Below, piece after piece: positions 7,075-15,452 of a stretch of DNA of 32,716 bases (its first letter is position 1; each line of letters starts with the position of its first letter). The translations under genes were made by a program, and so were the position numbers. The stretch covers positions 1-32,716 of the forward strand of contig NZ_JAODNI010000167.1 of NCBI RefSeq assembly GCF_025465255.1, given 5' to 3'. The notes beneath the pieces are model-generated. The model was not told where the DNA came from. It was given only the letters and a program-made list of their open reading frames with translations, and did not search any database. This stretch comes from Pseudonocardia sp. (GTDB taxonomy: Bacteria; Actinomycetota; Actinomycetes; Mycobacteriales; Pseudonocardiaceae).

Positions 7075-7086
7075 TACTGAGCAGTA
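7075..7086. promoter_or_regulatory. TACTG-AG-CAGTA palindrome, candidate operator of ccrA
   Basis: A perfect 5+5 palindrome lies about 70 bp before the ccrA start in the 149-bp gap after the terminator. GATACC occurs on both sides (7068-7073 and 7095-7100). No regulator is encoded next to it. Confidence 0.35.
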
Positions 7087-7154
7087 GGGTTTGAGATACC
7101 ACGCAAGCTCAGCCGAGAACCGTTTACACGACTCACGCCAGCGGAGGCCCAGCC

Positions 7155-8486
7155 GTGCAGAAGATCCTCGATGCCATCCTCGCGGAACAGTTCGACGCCG
7201 TCGCCGAGCTCCCCGTGCCCGAGAGCTACCGGGCGATCACGGTCCACGAGGACGAGGCCGGCATGTTCGACGGCATCGCGACGCGCGACAAGGACCCGCG
7301 CAAGAGCCTGCACCTCGACGAGGTCGCGACCCCCGAGCTCGGCCCGGGCGAGGCGCTCGTCGCCGTCATGGCCAGCGCGATCAACTACAACACCGTCTGG
7401 ACGTCGATCTTCGAGCCGCTCTCGACGTTCGGCTTCCTCAAGCGCTACGGCAAGGAGTCCCCGCTGGCCAAGCGGCACGACCTGCCGTACCACGTGGTCG
7501 GGTCGGACCTGGCCGGCGTCGTCGTCCGGACCGGGGCAGGGGTGAACGCCTGGAAGCCGGGCGACCGCGTCGTCGCGCACTGCCTGTCCGTCGAGCTGGA
7601 GAGCCCGGACGGGCACAACGACACGATGATGGACCCGCAGCAGCGGATCTGGGGCTTCGAGACGAACTTCGGCGGCCTCGCCCACCTGGCGCTGGTGAAG
7701 TCGAACCAGCTGATGCCGAAGCCGGAGCACCTGACCTGGGAGGAGGCGGCCAGCCCCGGGCTGGTCAACTCCACCGCGTACCGCCAGCTCGTCTCGCGCA
7801 ACGGCGCGGACATGAAGCAGGGCGACGTCGTCCTGATCTGGGGCGCGAGCGGTGGCCTCGGCTCCTACGCCACCCAGTTCGCGCTGAACGGCGGCGCCAT
7901 CCCGGTCTGCGTCGTCTCTTCCCCGGAGAAGGCCGAGATCTGCCGGAAGATGGGCGCGGACCTCGTCATCGACCGCACCGCCGAGGCCTTCAAGTTCTGG
8001 AAGGACGAGAAGACCCAGGACCCGAAGGAGTGGAAGCGGCTCGGCGCCAAGATCCGCGAGCTCACCGGCGGTGACGACCCGGACATCGTGTTCGAGCACC
8101 CGGGCCGCGAGACGTTCGGGGCCAGCGTCTACGTCGCGCGCAAGGGCGGCACGATCGTCACCTGCGCGTCGACCTCGGGCTACATGCACGAGTTCGACAA
8201 CCGGTACCTGTGGATGAACCTCAAGCGCATCGTCGGCTCGCACTTCGCGAACTACCGCGAGGCGTGGGAGGCGAACAAGCTGATCGACAAGGGACTCGTG
8301 CACCCGACGCTGTCGCGGGTCTACCCGCTGGCGGACACCGGCCAGGCCGCCTACGACGTCCACCAGAACCTGCACCAGGGCAAGGTCGGCGTGCTGGCCC
8401 TCGCCCCCGAGGAGGGTCTCGGCGTGACGAACCCGGAGCGCCGCGCCCAGCACCTGGACGCGATCAACCGCTTCCGCGGGGTCTGA
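7155..8486 (+). CDS. ccrA: Crotonyl-CoA carboxylase/reductase
   Basis: This 443-residue medium-chain dehydrogenase uses NADPH and CO2 to turn crotonyl-CoA into (2S)-ethylmalonyl-CoA, the signature step of the ethylmalonyl-CoA pathway and a source of extender units for polyketides. The residues that hold CO2 in the Kitasatospora enzyme (N81, F170, E171, H365) are present as Asn79 (INYNTVW), Phe168 and Glu169 (WGFETNF) and His363 (GSHFANY). The cofactor-binding loop is WGASGGLGSYAT (229-240). GTG 7155 is preceded by GGAGG eight bases upstream. The gene is monocistronic between two hairpins. The mutase (ecm) and the MeaB chaperone are also in this window, supporting a complete pathway in the organism. 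Confidence 0.96.
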   Translation: MQKILDAILAEQFDAVAELPVPESYRAITVHEDEAGMFDGIATRDKDPRKSLHLDEVATPELGPGEALVAVMASAINYNTVWTSIFEPLSTFGFLKRYGKESPLAKRHDLPYHVVGSDLAGVVVRTGAGVNAWKPGDRVVAHCLSVELESPDGHNDTMMDPQQRIWGFETNFGGLAHLALVKSNQLMPKPEHLTWEEAASPGLVNSTAYRQLVSRNGADMKQGDVVLIWGASGGLGSYATQFALNGGAIPVCVVSSPEKAEICRKMGADLVIDRTAEAFKFWKDEKTQDPKEWKRLGAKIRELTGGDDPDIVFEHPGRETFGASVYVARKGGTIVTCASTSGYMHEFDNRYLWMNLKRIVGSHFANYREAWEANKLIDKGLVHPTLSRVYPLADTGQAAYDVHQNLHQGKVGVLALAPEEGLGVTNPERRAQHLDAINRFRGV

Positions 8487-8513
8487 CCGTCCTTTCAGGG
8501 GTGACGGCCCTCA

Positions 8514-8541
8514 CCGGGGCGCGTGCGTACGCGCGCCCCGG
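8514..8541 (+). terminator. Hairpin terminator after ccrA
   Basis: A 10-bp perfect stem CCGGGGCGCG / CGCGCCCCGG with an 8-nt loop, 27 bp after the ccrA stop. No U-tract. Confidence 0.6.
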
Positions 8542-8555
8542 ACGGGGTCGCCCGG

Positions 8556-8561
8556 TACGGT
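8556..8561 (+). promoter_or_regulatory. -10 box of the DivIVA-like gene
   Basis: TACGGT ends seven bases before ATG 8569, so that ATG is preferred over the in-frame GTG at 8560, which overlaps the box. Confidence 0.45.
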
Positions 8562-8568
8562 GACGCGC

Positions 8569-9648
8569 ATGGTCGGTGCCTCGGAGAACCCCCAGCCAGA
8601 CGCCGCTTTCCGGATCTCCCGGCGCGGGTACGACCAGGCTGAGGTCGACACGCATCTGCGCCGGGTGGATGCGGACGTCCGCCTGCTCGCGGCAGATCGG
8701 GATGCGGCGGTCGCCCAGGTGACCCAGCTGACCCACGAGCTCGACGACGCCCGTAGCCGCAGCGAGTCCCTGCGTCAGCAGGTCCGCAAGCTGGCCGGCT
8801 CGCCGCAGAGCGTGCAGGGCATGAGCGAGCGGATGCGCACGATGCTCCGGCTGGCCGAGGACGAGGTCGCGGAGATGCGCGCGCTGGCCGAGCGCGAGAC
8901 CACGCAGCTGCGGGCAGAGGCCGAGCAGCACGCGACCCGGCTGCGCACCGATGCGGAGCAGCACGCCGCGTCGCTGCGGGACGAAATGGACCGCCGCGCG
9001 TCCGCCCAGCGCGAGGAGATCGACGCGGAGCGCGAGCGCATCCTCGGCCGGGCCCGCGCCGAGGCCGAGCGCACCGCGGAGCGGAGCCGCGCCGAGGCCG
9101 CGGAGCAGGCGAAGGCCCGGGCGGCGGCGGACGCGGCCCTGGCCCAGCGGATGGCCGTGGCGGAGGCCGAGCGGCGGGCCGCGGACGAGGCCGCCGCGGC
9201 GGAACGGGAGCGGCTGCGGGCCGAGGCGGAGGCGGAGCGCATCCGCGTCCAGGAGGACTTCGCGCTCGCCATGGACCAGCGCCGCGCCGAGGCGCTCGCC
9301 GCGATGGCGGCCCAGCGGACCAGCGCCCGACAGGACGCGGCCGGGGCCCGCTCGGACGCCGCCGAGGAGGCGCGCGTCGCCGTCGCCGCGGCCCGTCGCG
9401 AGGCGGAACGCCTGGTGGCGGAGGCCGAACGGCGCGTCGCCGAGCTGACGGATCTGCGGAGCCGGATCGCCGAGCAGCTCGTCGGCACCCGTTCCCGGCT
9501 GGACCGTTCCCTCGAGGCACTGGCCCCGTTCGCGGCCGAGCCGACCGGCCCGGCCGAGGACACCACGGTGACCACGGACGCGTCCCGCAACGGCATCGCC
9601 TCGCCCCGCCCGAGCCCCGAGCGGCGCGCGGCCGCGGCGGGCCGCTGA
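8569..9648 (+). CDS. DivIVA-domain coiled-coil protein
   Basis: This is a 359-residue protein. The N-terminal 50 residues (FRISRRGYDQAEVDTHLRRV) resemble the DivIVA lipid-binding/crossed-coil domain. Residues about 55-310 are almost continuous Ala/Glu/Arg-rich coiled coil (for example EAEQHATRLRTDAEQHAASL), with few helix breakers. A short Pro/Ser-rich tail ends the protein. Such proteins in actinomycetes (Wag31, SepIVA and FilP-like) organise polar growth or septation at the cytoplasmic membrane. This one is more divergent than Wag31, which is normally encoded near ftsZ, so it is probably an auxiliary scaffold. It stands alone between the ccrA terminator and a convergent small gene. Confidence 0.78.
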   Translation: MVGASENPQPDAAFRISRRGYDQAEVDTHLRRVDADVRLLAADRDAAVAQVTQLTHELDDARSRSESLRQQVRKLAGSPQSVQGMSERMRTMLRLAEDEVAEMRALAERETTQLRAEAEQHATRLRTDAEQHAASLRDEMDRRASAQREEIDAERERILGRARAEAERTAERSRAEAAEQAKARAAADAALAQRMAVAEAERRAADEAAAAERERLRAEAEAERIRVQEDFALAMDQRRAEALAAMAAQRTSARQDAAGARSDAAEEARVAVAAARREAERLVAEAERRVAELTDLRSRIAEQLVGTRSRLDRSLEALAPFAAEPTGPAEDTTVTTDASRNGIASPRPSPERRAAAAGR

Positions 9649-9670
9649 CCGGATCCGACGCCCGGCGGGG

Positions 9671-9985
9671 TCATCGCAGCCGCCGCACCCCCGGCCGTCG
9701 TCTCCCCCGCGCGTTCCAGCAGGGCAGGTGCCAGTGGCGCCGCTCCTCGACGGACCCGTACTCGCCCGACGGCCACGTCACGACGTGCCCGACGCCCGGT
9801 GGGATGAGCTGGTCACAGCCCGGGCACCGGTAGTCCTTGATCGACGAGCCGCCGGGGACGTGCCGGACCTGCCACTCGCCGTCGGGCCCGTACTCCGTGC
9901 GCGTGATGATCCCGGAGCTCAGCGGAGCGGACACGGCGCGGCCCCGCCCTCGTTCCGAGGGGCGGGGCCGGCGTGCACGTCCCAT
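9671..9985 (-). CDS. Small Cys/His-rich (zinc-ribbon-like) protein
   Basis: This is a 104-residue protein found, as I recall, across actinomycetes and sometimes labelled ATP/GTP-binding without basis. It shows CPGC (about residue 53), GVGHVVTWPSGEYGSVEERR and HWHLPCW near the C-terminus. The two Cys plus the HWHxxC cluster could bind one zinc. Both ends are Arg-rich, suggesting nucleic-acid contact. TAGCCT on the minus strand (9997-9992) sits six bases before ATG 9985, which supports this start and a leaderless message. That box overlaps the stop codon of the upstream hydroxyacyl-CoA dehydrogenase gene. An internal GTG at 9934 is a possible alternative start. The function is unknown. Confidence 0.72.
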   Translation of the reverse strand: MGRARRPRPSERGRGRAVSAPLSSGIITRTEYGPDGEWQVRHVPGGSSIKDYRCPGCDQLIPPGVGHVVTWPSGEYGSVEERRHWHLPCWNARGRRRPGVRRLR

Positions 9986-9991
9986 GCGTCG

Positions 9992-9997
9992 AGGCTA
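9992..9997 (-). promoter_or_regulatory. -10 box of the zinc-ribbon-like gene
   Basis: TAGCCT on the minus strand, six bases upstream of ATG 9985 and overlapping the TAG stop of the preceding gene. Confidence 0.4.
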
Positions 9998-11779
9998 CCG
10001 AGACGTGTAGTCCCGGAATCCGTGCCCGGTCTTGCGGCCGAGCCGCCCGGCCGTCACCAGGTGCTCCAGCAGCGGCGCCGGCGCGAACCCGGCCTGCCGG
10101 AACTCCTTGTACAGCGAGCGCTCGATCGCCAGCGACACGTCCAGCCCGACGACGTCCAGCAGCTCGAACGGGCCCATCGGCAGCGCACAACCCGTCTTCA
10201 TGGCCGCGTCGATGTCGTCCGCCGTGGCGTAGTGCGCCTCGAGCATCTTGACCGCATCGTTGAGGTACGGGAACAGCAGCGCGTTGACGATGAAGCCGGC
10301 GCGGTCGCCGCAGCTGACCGGCACCTTGCCCAGCTTCTCGCACAGCCCGAGCGCGGTCGCCGTGACGTCCGGCGCGGTGCCGACCGTCGAGACGACCTCG
10401 ACCAGCTTCATCACCGGCGCGGGGTTGAAGAAGTGCAGGCCGACGACGTCCGCGGGCCGCGACGTGGCCGCCGCGCACTCGATGACGGGCAGCGACGACG
10501 TCGTGGTCGCCAGGATCGCGCCCGGCTTGCAGATCTCGTCGAGCGCGCCGAACACCGCCCGCTTGACCTCGAGCTCCTCGGCGATGGCCTCGACGACCAG
10601 GTCGACGTCCGCGAAGTCCTCGAGCCGCGTGGTGCCGGTGATCCGGCCCAGCGTGGCGTCGCGCTCCTCCTCGGTGAGCTTGCCGCGGACGACCGCCTTC
10701 TCCAGGGACTTCTTGATCCCCGCGATCGACGCCTCGACCTTGGAGTCGCTGCGGCCGCGGACCACGACGTCGAACCCGGACGATGCGAAGACCTGCACGA
10801 TCCCGCTGGCCATCGTGCCCGTGCCGACGACGCCGACCCGCTGCACCTCGCGCACGGGGGCGTCGTCCGGCACCAGGGCCCCGGGGGTCAGGGCGTCCGG
10901 CACGACCTTCGAGCTGTGCGGCTTCTCGTAGGTGTAGAAGCCGCGGCCGCTCTTCCGGCCGAGCAGCCCGGCGGTGATCATCTGCTTGAACACCGGCGTC
11001 GGGGCGTGCATCAGGTTGCGCGACTGCGCGTACATCGTCTCGAGGATCTCGTAGGCCGTGTCCAGGCCGATGAGGTCCAGCAGGGCGAGCGGGCCCATCG
11101 GGTAGCCGCAGCCGTAGCGCATGCCGGCGTCGAGGTCCTCGCGGCTCGCGTAGCGCTCCTCGTACATCCGCGCCGCGTGGTTCAGGTAGCCGAAGAGCAG
11201 GGCGTTCGCGATGAAGCCCGCCCGGTCCCCGATCACCACCGGCACCTTGTCCAGCGTCGCGGCGAAGGCCTGCAGGTCCTCGACGACGTCCGGCTCGGTG
11301 ACGACGGTGCGCACCAGCTCGACGAGCTTCTGCACCGGCGCCGGGTTGAAGAAGTGCATGCCGACGACCTTGCCGGGCCGCTGCGTGCGCACGGCCAGCT
11401 CGGTCACCGACAGGGACGAGGTGTTGGACGCCAGGATCGTGTCCGGCCCGACGTGCTTGTCCAGCTCGGCGAAGACGGACGCCTTGAGGTCGAGGCTCTC
11501 CGGCACCGCCTCGACCACGAGGTCCACGTCCGCCATGTCGGCCATCGTCGTCGTCGTCGTGATCCGGTCGAGCAGCTCGGCGGCCTGCTCCTCGGTCATC
11601 TTGCCGCGGTCGATCGCGCGCCGGGTGGAGGTCTCGAGGTGCGTCCGGCCGCGCGCGACGGCCTCCTCGGTCACCTCGGCCGCGATGACCTGCAGACCGT
11701 TGCGCGCGAACACCTCCACGATGCCCGCACCCATGGTGCCCAGGCCGACCACGCCGACCGTCCGGAACTCCCGTGCCAC
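9995..11779 (-). CDS. Two-headed 3-hydroxyacyl-CoA dehydrogenase (tandem PaaH/Hbd fusion)
   Basis: This 594-residue protein consists of two complete 3-hydroxyacyl-CoA dehydrogenase units; a single enzyme has about 285. Unit 1 (residues 1-290) has the NAD loop GLGTMGAG, catalytic His142 and Glu154 (HFFNPAPVQKLVE) and the C-terminal helical domain. Unit 2 (about 312-594) repeats these as GTGTMASG and HFFNPAPVMKLVEVV, so both halves look active. It oxidises 3-hydroxyacyl-CoA or reduces acetoacetyl-CoA. The GTG start at 11779 has GGGAGG upstream; the open frame extends further but without family similarity. Possible roles are fatty-acid or phenylacetate breakdown, or supply of hydroxybutyryl-CoA to the CcrA route. 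The aldehyde dehydrogenase gene lies 109 bp upstream. Confidence 0.92.
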   Translation of the reverse strand: MAREFRTVGVVGLGTMGAGIVEVFARNGLQVIAAEVTEEAVARGRTHLETSTRRAIDRGKMTEEQAAELLDRITTTTTMADMADVDLVVEAVPESLDLKASVFAELDKHVGPDTILASNTSSLSVTELAVRTQRPGKVVGMHFFNPAPVQKLVELVRTVVTEPDVVEDLQAFAATLDKVPVVIGDRAGFIANALLFGYLNHAARMYEERYASREDLDAGMRYGCGYPMGPLALLDLIGLDTAYEILETMYAQSRNLMHAPTPVFKQMITAGLLGRKSGRGFYTYEKPHSSKVVPDALTPGALVPDDAPVREVQRVGVVGTGTMASGIVQVFASSGFDVVVRGRSDSKVEASIAGIKKSLEKAVVRGKLTEEERDATLGRITGTTRLEDFADVDLVVEAIAEELEVKRAVFGALDEICKPGAILATTTSSLPVIECAAATSRPADVVGLHFFNPAPVMKLVEVVSTVGTAPDVTATALGLCEKLGKVPVSCGDRAGFIVNALLFPYLNDAVKMLEAHYATADDIDAAMKTGCALPMGPFELLDVVGLDVSLAIERSLYKEFRQAGFAPAPLLEHLVTAGRLGRKTGHGFRDYTSR

Positions 11780-11888
11780 GCCGATACCTCCCGCTGCTTC
11801 GAGGGCAGAAACTTCCCGGTGATCCTGCCATCCCCCGCCCGCCGGAGCCCCGCGCATGAGGTCGGGAACACCTGTCCCGTCGAACGGG

Positions 11889-13367
11889 TCAGCGCCCGCG
11901 CAGCACCTTCACCAGCCCCAGCAGGGCCTTCATCCCGCCGGAGGTCCGCCGGAAGCTCGTCACGGCGATCGGCAACGGGAAGCGCTGGCGGGCCACGGCC
12001 TGCGGCCGGGTGAACTCGCGCAGCCCGTCCTCGCCGTGGATGCGGCCGAAACCGGAGTCGCCGACCCCGCCGAAGGGGAGCGCGGGGATGCCGGCGAACG
12101 AGATCACGCCGTTGACCGCGACCATGCCGCAGCGCAGCCGGGCCGCGATCGCGTCACCGTCCTTCGCGGAGAAGACGGTGGCACCCAGCCCGTAGCCGGT
12201 CCCGTTGGCCCGGCGAACCGCTTCGTCGACGTCCGGGACGCGGTTGACCACGATCAGCGGCCCGAAGGTCTCCTCGGTGACGGCGCTGGAGTCCTCCGGC
12301 ACGTCGACGATCACGACCGGCTCGACGAACGGCGGCTTCACCGACTCGGCGCCGCCGACGACGGCCCGGCCGCCTCTGGCCAGCGCGTCCGCGACGTGCC
12401 GGCGGACGACCTCGGTCTGCGACGACATGGTCATCGGCCCGATCTCGGTGCCGGTCCGCACGGCCCGGGCCTTCTCCACGACCTTCGCCGTGAACTCCTC
12501 CGCCACCGACTCGACGGCGTAGACCCGCTCGACGCCGACGCACGTCTGGCCGGCGTTGGACATCCCGCCCCAGACCGTGGCGTCCGCGGCGGCCTCGAGG
12601 TCCGCGTCCGCGGCGACGATCAGCGCGTCCTTGCCGCCGCACTCGATCAGCACCGGCGTCAGCGTCTCGGCACAGGCCGCCATGACCCGCTTGCCCGTGG
12701 CCGTCGAGCCGGTGAAGGCGATCTTGCCGACGCCCGGGGTGCGGCACAGCGCGGCGCCCGTCTCCCCCAGGCCGGTCACGACCTCGATCAGCGTGTGTTC
12801 CGGGACCGCCTCGGCCAGCATCGTCGCGAGCGCGTGGCCGACGCCCGGCGTCAGCTCGCTGGGCTTGAACACGACGGTGTTGCCGGCGGCGAGCGCGTAG
12901 GCGATCGAGCCCATCGGCGTGAACACCGGGTAGTTCCACGGCCCGATGACGCCGACGACGCCGAGCGGCGGGTACGCGAGCGTCGCGGCCTGGTTGGCCA
13001 TGAGCATCCCGGACGAGACGCGACGGCGGCCGAGCACCTTCTCGGCGTGCTTGGCGGCCCAGTCCACGTGGTCGATGGCGAGGACGATCTCGAGCCGGGC
13101 GTCGTCGAAGGGCTTGCCGGTCTCCGTCGAGACGATGCCGGCGAGCTCGTCGAGCCGCCCGACCAGCACCTTCCGCCAGGCCAGCAGCCGCTCACGGCGC
13201 CCGGCGAAGCCCAGCTCGTCCCACCAGACCGCGGTGGCGGTGGCGCGGTCGACGGCCGCGCGCACGTCCACCTCGGTGTGGACCGGGTAGCTCGCGACGA
13301 CCTCCCCCGTCCGCGGGTCGAGCGAGTCGAAGGATGCTGCGGGCGCGACGTCGACGCTGGTGGTCAC
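11889..13367 (-). CDS. Aldehyde dehydrogenase, succinate-semialdehyde-type
   Basis: This is a 492-residue NAD(P)-dependent aldehyde dehydrogenase of normal length. Motifs are PWNYP (Asn145), FTGSTATGK (218-225), ECGGKD with general base Glu242, GQTC with nucleophile Cys276, and EETFGP. Overall resemblance is to actinobacterial GabD2-like enzymes, which oxidise succinic semialdehyde and related aldehydes; the actual substrate cannot be read from sequence. A basic C-terminal extension (GGMKALLGLVKVLRGR) of about 30 residues follows the catalytic core and might contact membrane. It lies 109 bp upstream of the dehydrogenase fusion on the same strand, with no strong terminator between, so co-transcription is possible. 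Confidence 0.9.
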   Translation of the reverse strand: MTTSVDVAPAASFDSLDPRTGEVVASYPVHTEVDVRAAVDRATATAVWWDELGFAGRRERLLAWRKVLVGRLDELAGIVSTETGKPFDDARLEIVLAIDHVDWAAKHAEKVLGRRRVSSGMLMANQAATLAYPPLGVVGVIGPWNYPVFTPMGSIAYALAAGNTVVFKPSELTPGVGHALATMLAEAVPEHTLIEVVTGLGETGAALCRTPGVGKIAFTGSTATGKRVMAACAETLTPVLIECGGKDALIVAADADLEAAADATVWGGMSNAGQTCVGVERVYAVESVAEEFTAKVVEKARAVRTGTEIGPMTMSSQTEVVRRHVADALARGGRAVVGGAESVKPPFVEPVVIVDVPEDSSAVTEETFGPLIVVNRVPDVDEAVRRANGTGYGLGATVFSAKDGDAIAARLRCGMVAVNGVISFAGIPALPFGGVGDSGFGRIHGEDGLREFTRPQAVARQRFPLPIAVTSFRRTSGGMKALLGLVKVLRGR

Positions 13368-13440
13368 CCCGCCACCCTAGGGCTGCGCCGTGATCTCGGC
13401 GGCGGTCCGGAGGTGCCTGCTCCGGCCCGCCCGGACCACC

Positions 13441-13482
13441 TGTGCGCGGGGAACCTCGTTCTAGCGAGGTTCCCCGCGCACA
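13441..13482. repeat. 18-bp perfect palindrome (terminator/REP-like)
   Basis: Arms 13441-13458 and 13465-13482 are exact complements around the loop TTCTAG. It lies 73 bp upstream of the aldehyde dehydrogenase start and 191 bp downstream of the nucS stop. It could terminate nucS transcription or be a dispersed repeat. Confidence 0.7.
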
Positions 13483-13554
13483 GCCCCCCGTGAGCTGCGA
13501 CTACGTAGGAGCACGGATTCCCCGCGACCCCGCGCTCCGGCATGCTTTCCCGCC

Positions 13555-13722
13555 ATGAGGACCGGCTGGAACGTCGCCCTGCAGTGCCTCGCGGTCCTGC
13601 TGTTCGTGGGGCTGCGCCTCGCCGCGCCGGGCTGGCTCGTCGTCGCGGTGGCCCGGACCCGGGGCCGGACGCGTCAGAACAGCCGCAGGTCCTTCGACTC
13701 CGTGCCCCGCAAGGCGTCGTAG
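13555..13722 (+). CDS. Possible small single-pass membrane protein (55 aa)
   Basis: This short frame begins [20 protein letters not shown], with a hydrophobic helix at about 7-32, then a basic tail ([12 protein letters not shown]). It occupies the gap between the palindrome and nucS and overlaps the nucS 3' end by 49 bp on the opposite strand. A weak -10-like CATGCT (13541-13546) precedes the ATG by eight bases. The tail is entirely antisense to NucS and may not be selected. I do not recognise the family, and the 306-bp gap may simply be non-coding. Confidence 0.3.
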   Translation: MRTGWNVALQCLAVLLFVGLRLAAPGWLVVAVARTRGRTRQNSRRSFDSVPRKAS

Positions 13723-14333
13723 TCCACCGTCACGCAGCGGATCCCGCGGTCCTCGGCGAGCGTCCTCGCCTGCGGCTTGATCTGCTGCGCGGCGTAGACG
13801 CCGGCAACCGGCGCGAGCAGCGGGTCCCGGTTCATCAGCTCGAGGTAGCGGGTCAGCTGCTCGACGCCGTCGATCTCCCCGCGGCGCTTGATCTCGACGG
13901 CGACATGGCCGCCCTGGCCGTCCCGGCACAGCAGGTCGACGGGACCGACGGCCGTCATGTACTCGCGGCGGACCAGCGTCCAGCCGTCGCCGAAGGTCTC
14001 CGGATGGGCGGCGAGCAGCTCCTGCAGATGCGCCTCGACGCCGTCCTTGACCAGGCCGGGATCGACGCCGAGCTCGTGGCGCGAGTCGTGCAGCACCTCG
14101 TCGATCGTGATGACGAGGGACTCGGCCGCCTTGTTCTTCACCGTCCAGACCCCGGGCTGCTCCTCGAGCCAGCACGGTGGGCTCATCCAGTTCAGCGGCT
14201 TGTAGGCGCGGTCGTCCGCGTGGATGCTCACCGACCCGTCCGCCTTGACCAGCAACAACCGGGGCGCCATGGGCAGGTGGGCCGTCAACCGGCCGACGTA
14301 GTCCACCTGGCAACGAGCGATGACGAGGCGCAC
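13674..14333 (-). CDS. nucS: Endonuclease NucS (EndoMS), mismatch-specific
   Basis: This 219-residue protein performs non-canonical mismatch repair in actinobacteria that lack MutS/MutL, cutting both strands at G-T, G-G and T-T mispairs. The N-terminal DNA-binding domain opens [20 protein letters not shown] and includes [10 protein letters not shown]. The RecB-like nuclease domain has the D/E-x-K core: Asp in GPVDLLCRD, then Glu and Lys in VEIKRRGE. The protein ends ESKDLRLF, resembling a sliding-clamp-binding tail. The start is GTG 14333, seven bases after a TAAGGT -10 box, so the message is leaderless. The WYL regulator gene lies 77 bp upstream on the same strand. Confidence 0.95.
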   Translation of the reverse strand: MRLVIARCQVDYVGRLTAHLPMAPRLLLVKADGSVSIHADDRAYKPLNWMSPPCWLEEQPGVWTVKNKAAESLVITIDEVLHDSRHELGVDPGLVKDGVEAHLQELLAAHPETFGDGWTLVRREYMTAVGPVDLLCRDGQGGHVAVEIKRRGEIDGVEQLTRYLELMNRDPLLAPVAGVYAAQQIKPQARTLAEDRGIRCVTVDYDALRGTESKDLRLF

Positions 14334-14340
14334 CCGCGCC

Positions 14341-14346
14341 ACCTTA
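14341..14346 (-). promoter_or_regulatory. -10 box of nucS
   Basis: TAAGGT on the minus strand, seven bases before GTG 14333. Confidence 0.5.
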
Positions 14347-14410
14347 GGGGTGCGCCCGCCACGGCTCGTCACCCGGAGGTGGCGGCGCCTCGACATCCTG
14401 GGCACCGCGG

Positions 14411-15406
14411 TCAGCGGGGCGCGTTCCGTTCCGCGAGGGCCCGGCCCGCGGTCGCGAGGGCCGTCCGCAGCTCCGGCGGATCGAGCGCCTCGACCTCCCC
14501 GCCCAGCCCGGTGAGCTGCCCGGCGGCGACGGCCACGGACTCCACGTCCACGGTCAGCTCGCACCACCCGTCGACGTCCGGTGGTCCGGCCTGGGCGATC
14601 GCCGCGGTCGCCGCGTCCGGGTCGACCGCGTGCGGGAGGGCGCGCATGCCGCGCGGGGAGAGCCGCACGGTCACCTTCTCCCGCAGCATGGACGCGGCGA
14701 ACCGGGCCGCCGAGCCGGCCCACCAGGCCCCGAGGTCGAAGTCGCCGGGGCGGTCGAAGGTGTCCTGCTCGAGCTCGGCGTGCCGGATCCGGGAGGCGCG
14801 GTAGGTGCGGATGTCGCCGTCCCGGCCGGAAAGCTCGACGCCGGCGACGACGTACCAGACGCCGGCCTTGAGGACGAGCCCCAGCGGCGCGACGAGCCGC
14901 TCCACCGTCGTCGGGTCCCGATAGCCGCGGGCGTACCGGATCCGGGCCCTCCGCTGCTCCCAGACGCCCTGGGCGAGCGTCGCGAGCTGTGTGACCTCGG
15001 CGGGCGCGTGGAACCAGCCGGGGGCGTCGAGCAGCACCCGTTCGGAGACGACGCGGGCGTGCTCGCGCAGCCCCTCCGGCAGCGTGGCCAGCACCTTCGC
15101 CTGCGCCGCGACCAGCGCCGAGCTCATGCCGAGCTCCGCGAGCACCTGCGGCGCGCCCATCGCCAGCATCGCCGCCGCCTCGGAACCGGTGAGGCCGTCG
15201 AGCCGGGTGCGCCAGCCGTCGACGAGCCGGATGCCGCCGCCCGGCCCGGGCTCGGTCCAGACCGGCACCCCGACCTCGATCAGCGCGGCGACGTCCCGGT
15301 AGATCGTCCGCTCCGAGACCTCCAGCTCGGCCGCGAGCTGTCCGGCCGTGGCCGCCCGTCGTCGCTGCAGGACGAAGAGCAGGGCCATCAGGCGGGAGGC
15401 GCGCAC
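14411..15406 (-). CDS. HTH-WYL transcriptional regulator
   Basis: This is a 331-residue regulator of the DeoR-like/WYL type. The winged HTH is at residues 1-60 ([33 protein letters not shown]). A central helical linker leads to a WYL domain at about 140-220 ([17 protein letters not shown], then [10 protein letters not shown]), with the motif present as WYV. A WCX-type C-terminal domain ends near 325. WYL domains sense ligands, often nucleic-acid fragments or nucleotides. The gene starts 46 bp after the phaC stop and precedes nucS, so it may be read from phaC, but a functional link is not shown. The GTG start is assumed from the family N-terminus. Confidence 0.9.
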   Translation of the reverse strand: MRASRLMALLFVLQRRRAATAGQLAAELEVSERTIYRDVAALIEVGVPVWTEPGPGGGIRLVDGWRTRLDGLTGSEAAAMLAMGAPQVLAELGMSSALVAAQAKVLATLPEGLREHARVVSERVLLDAPGWFHAPAEVTQLATLAQGVWEQRRARIRYARGYRDPTTVERLVAPLGLVLKAGVWYVVAGVELSGRDGDIRTYRASRIRHAELEQDTFDRPGDFDLGAWWAGSAARFAASMLREKVTVRLSPRGMRALPHAVDPDAATAAIAQAGPPDVDGWCELTVDVESVAVAAGQLTGLGGEVEALDPPELRTALATAGRALAERNAPR

Positions 15407-15452
15407 GCAGGCATGATCCCGCAGATCGACCGGAAGTCGCGGGCCGCCGCTC

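Noticed and set aside
9728..12013. A plus-strand frame of about 760 codons opposite the hydroxyacyl-CoA dehydrogenase fusion
   Set aside because: The translation is His/Arg/Asp-rich with no domain and no ribosome site. The minus-strand protein has two sets of catalytic motifs.
13368..13554. Search for an RNA gene around the 18-bp palindrome
   Set aside because: Only a single hairpin is present; no promoter or conserved RNA fold is recognisable.
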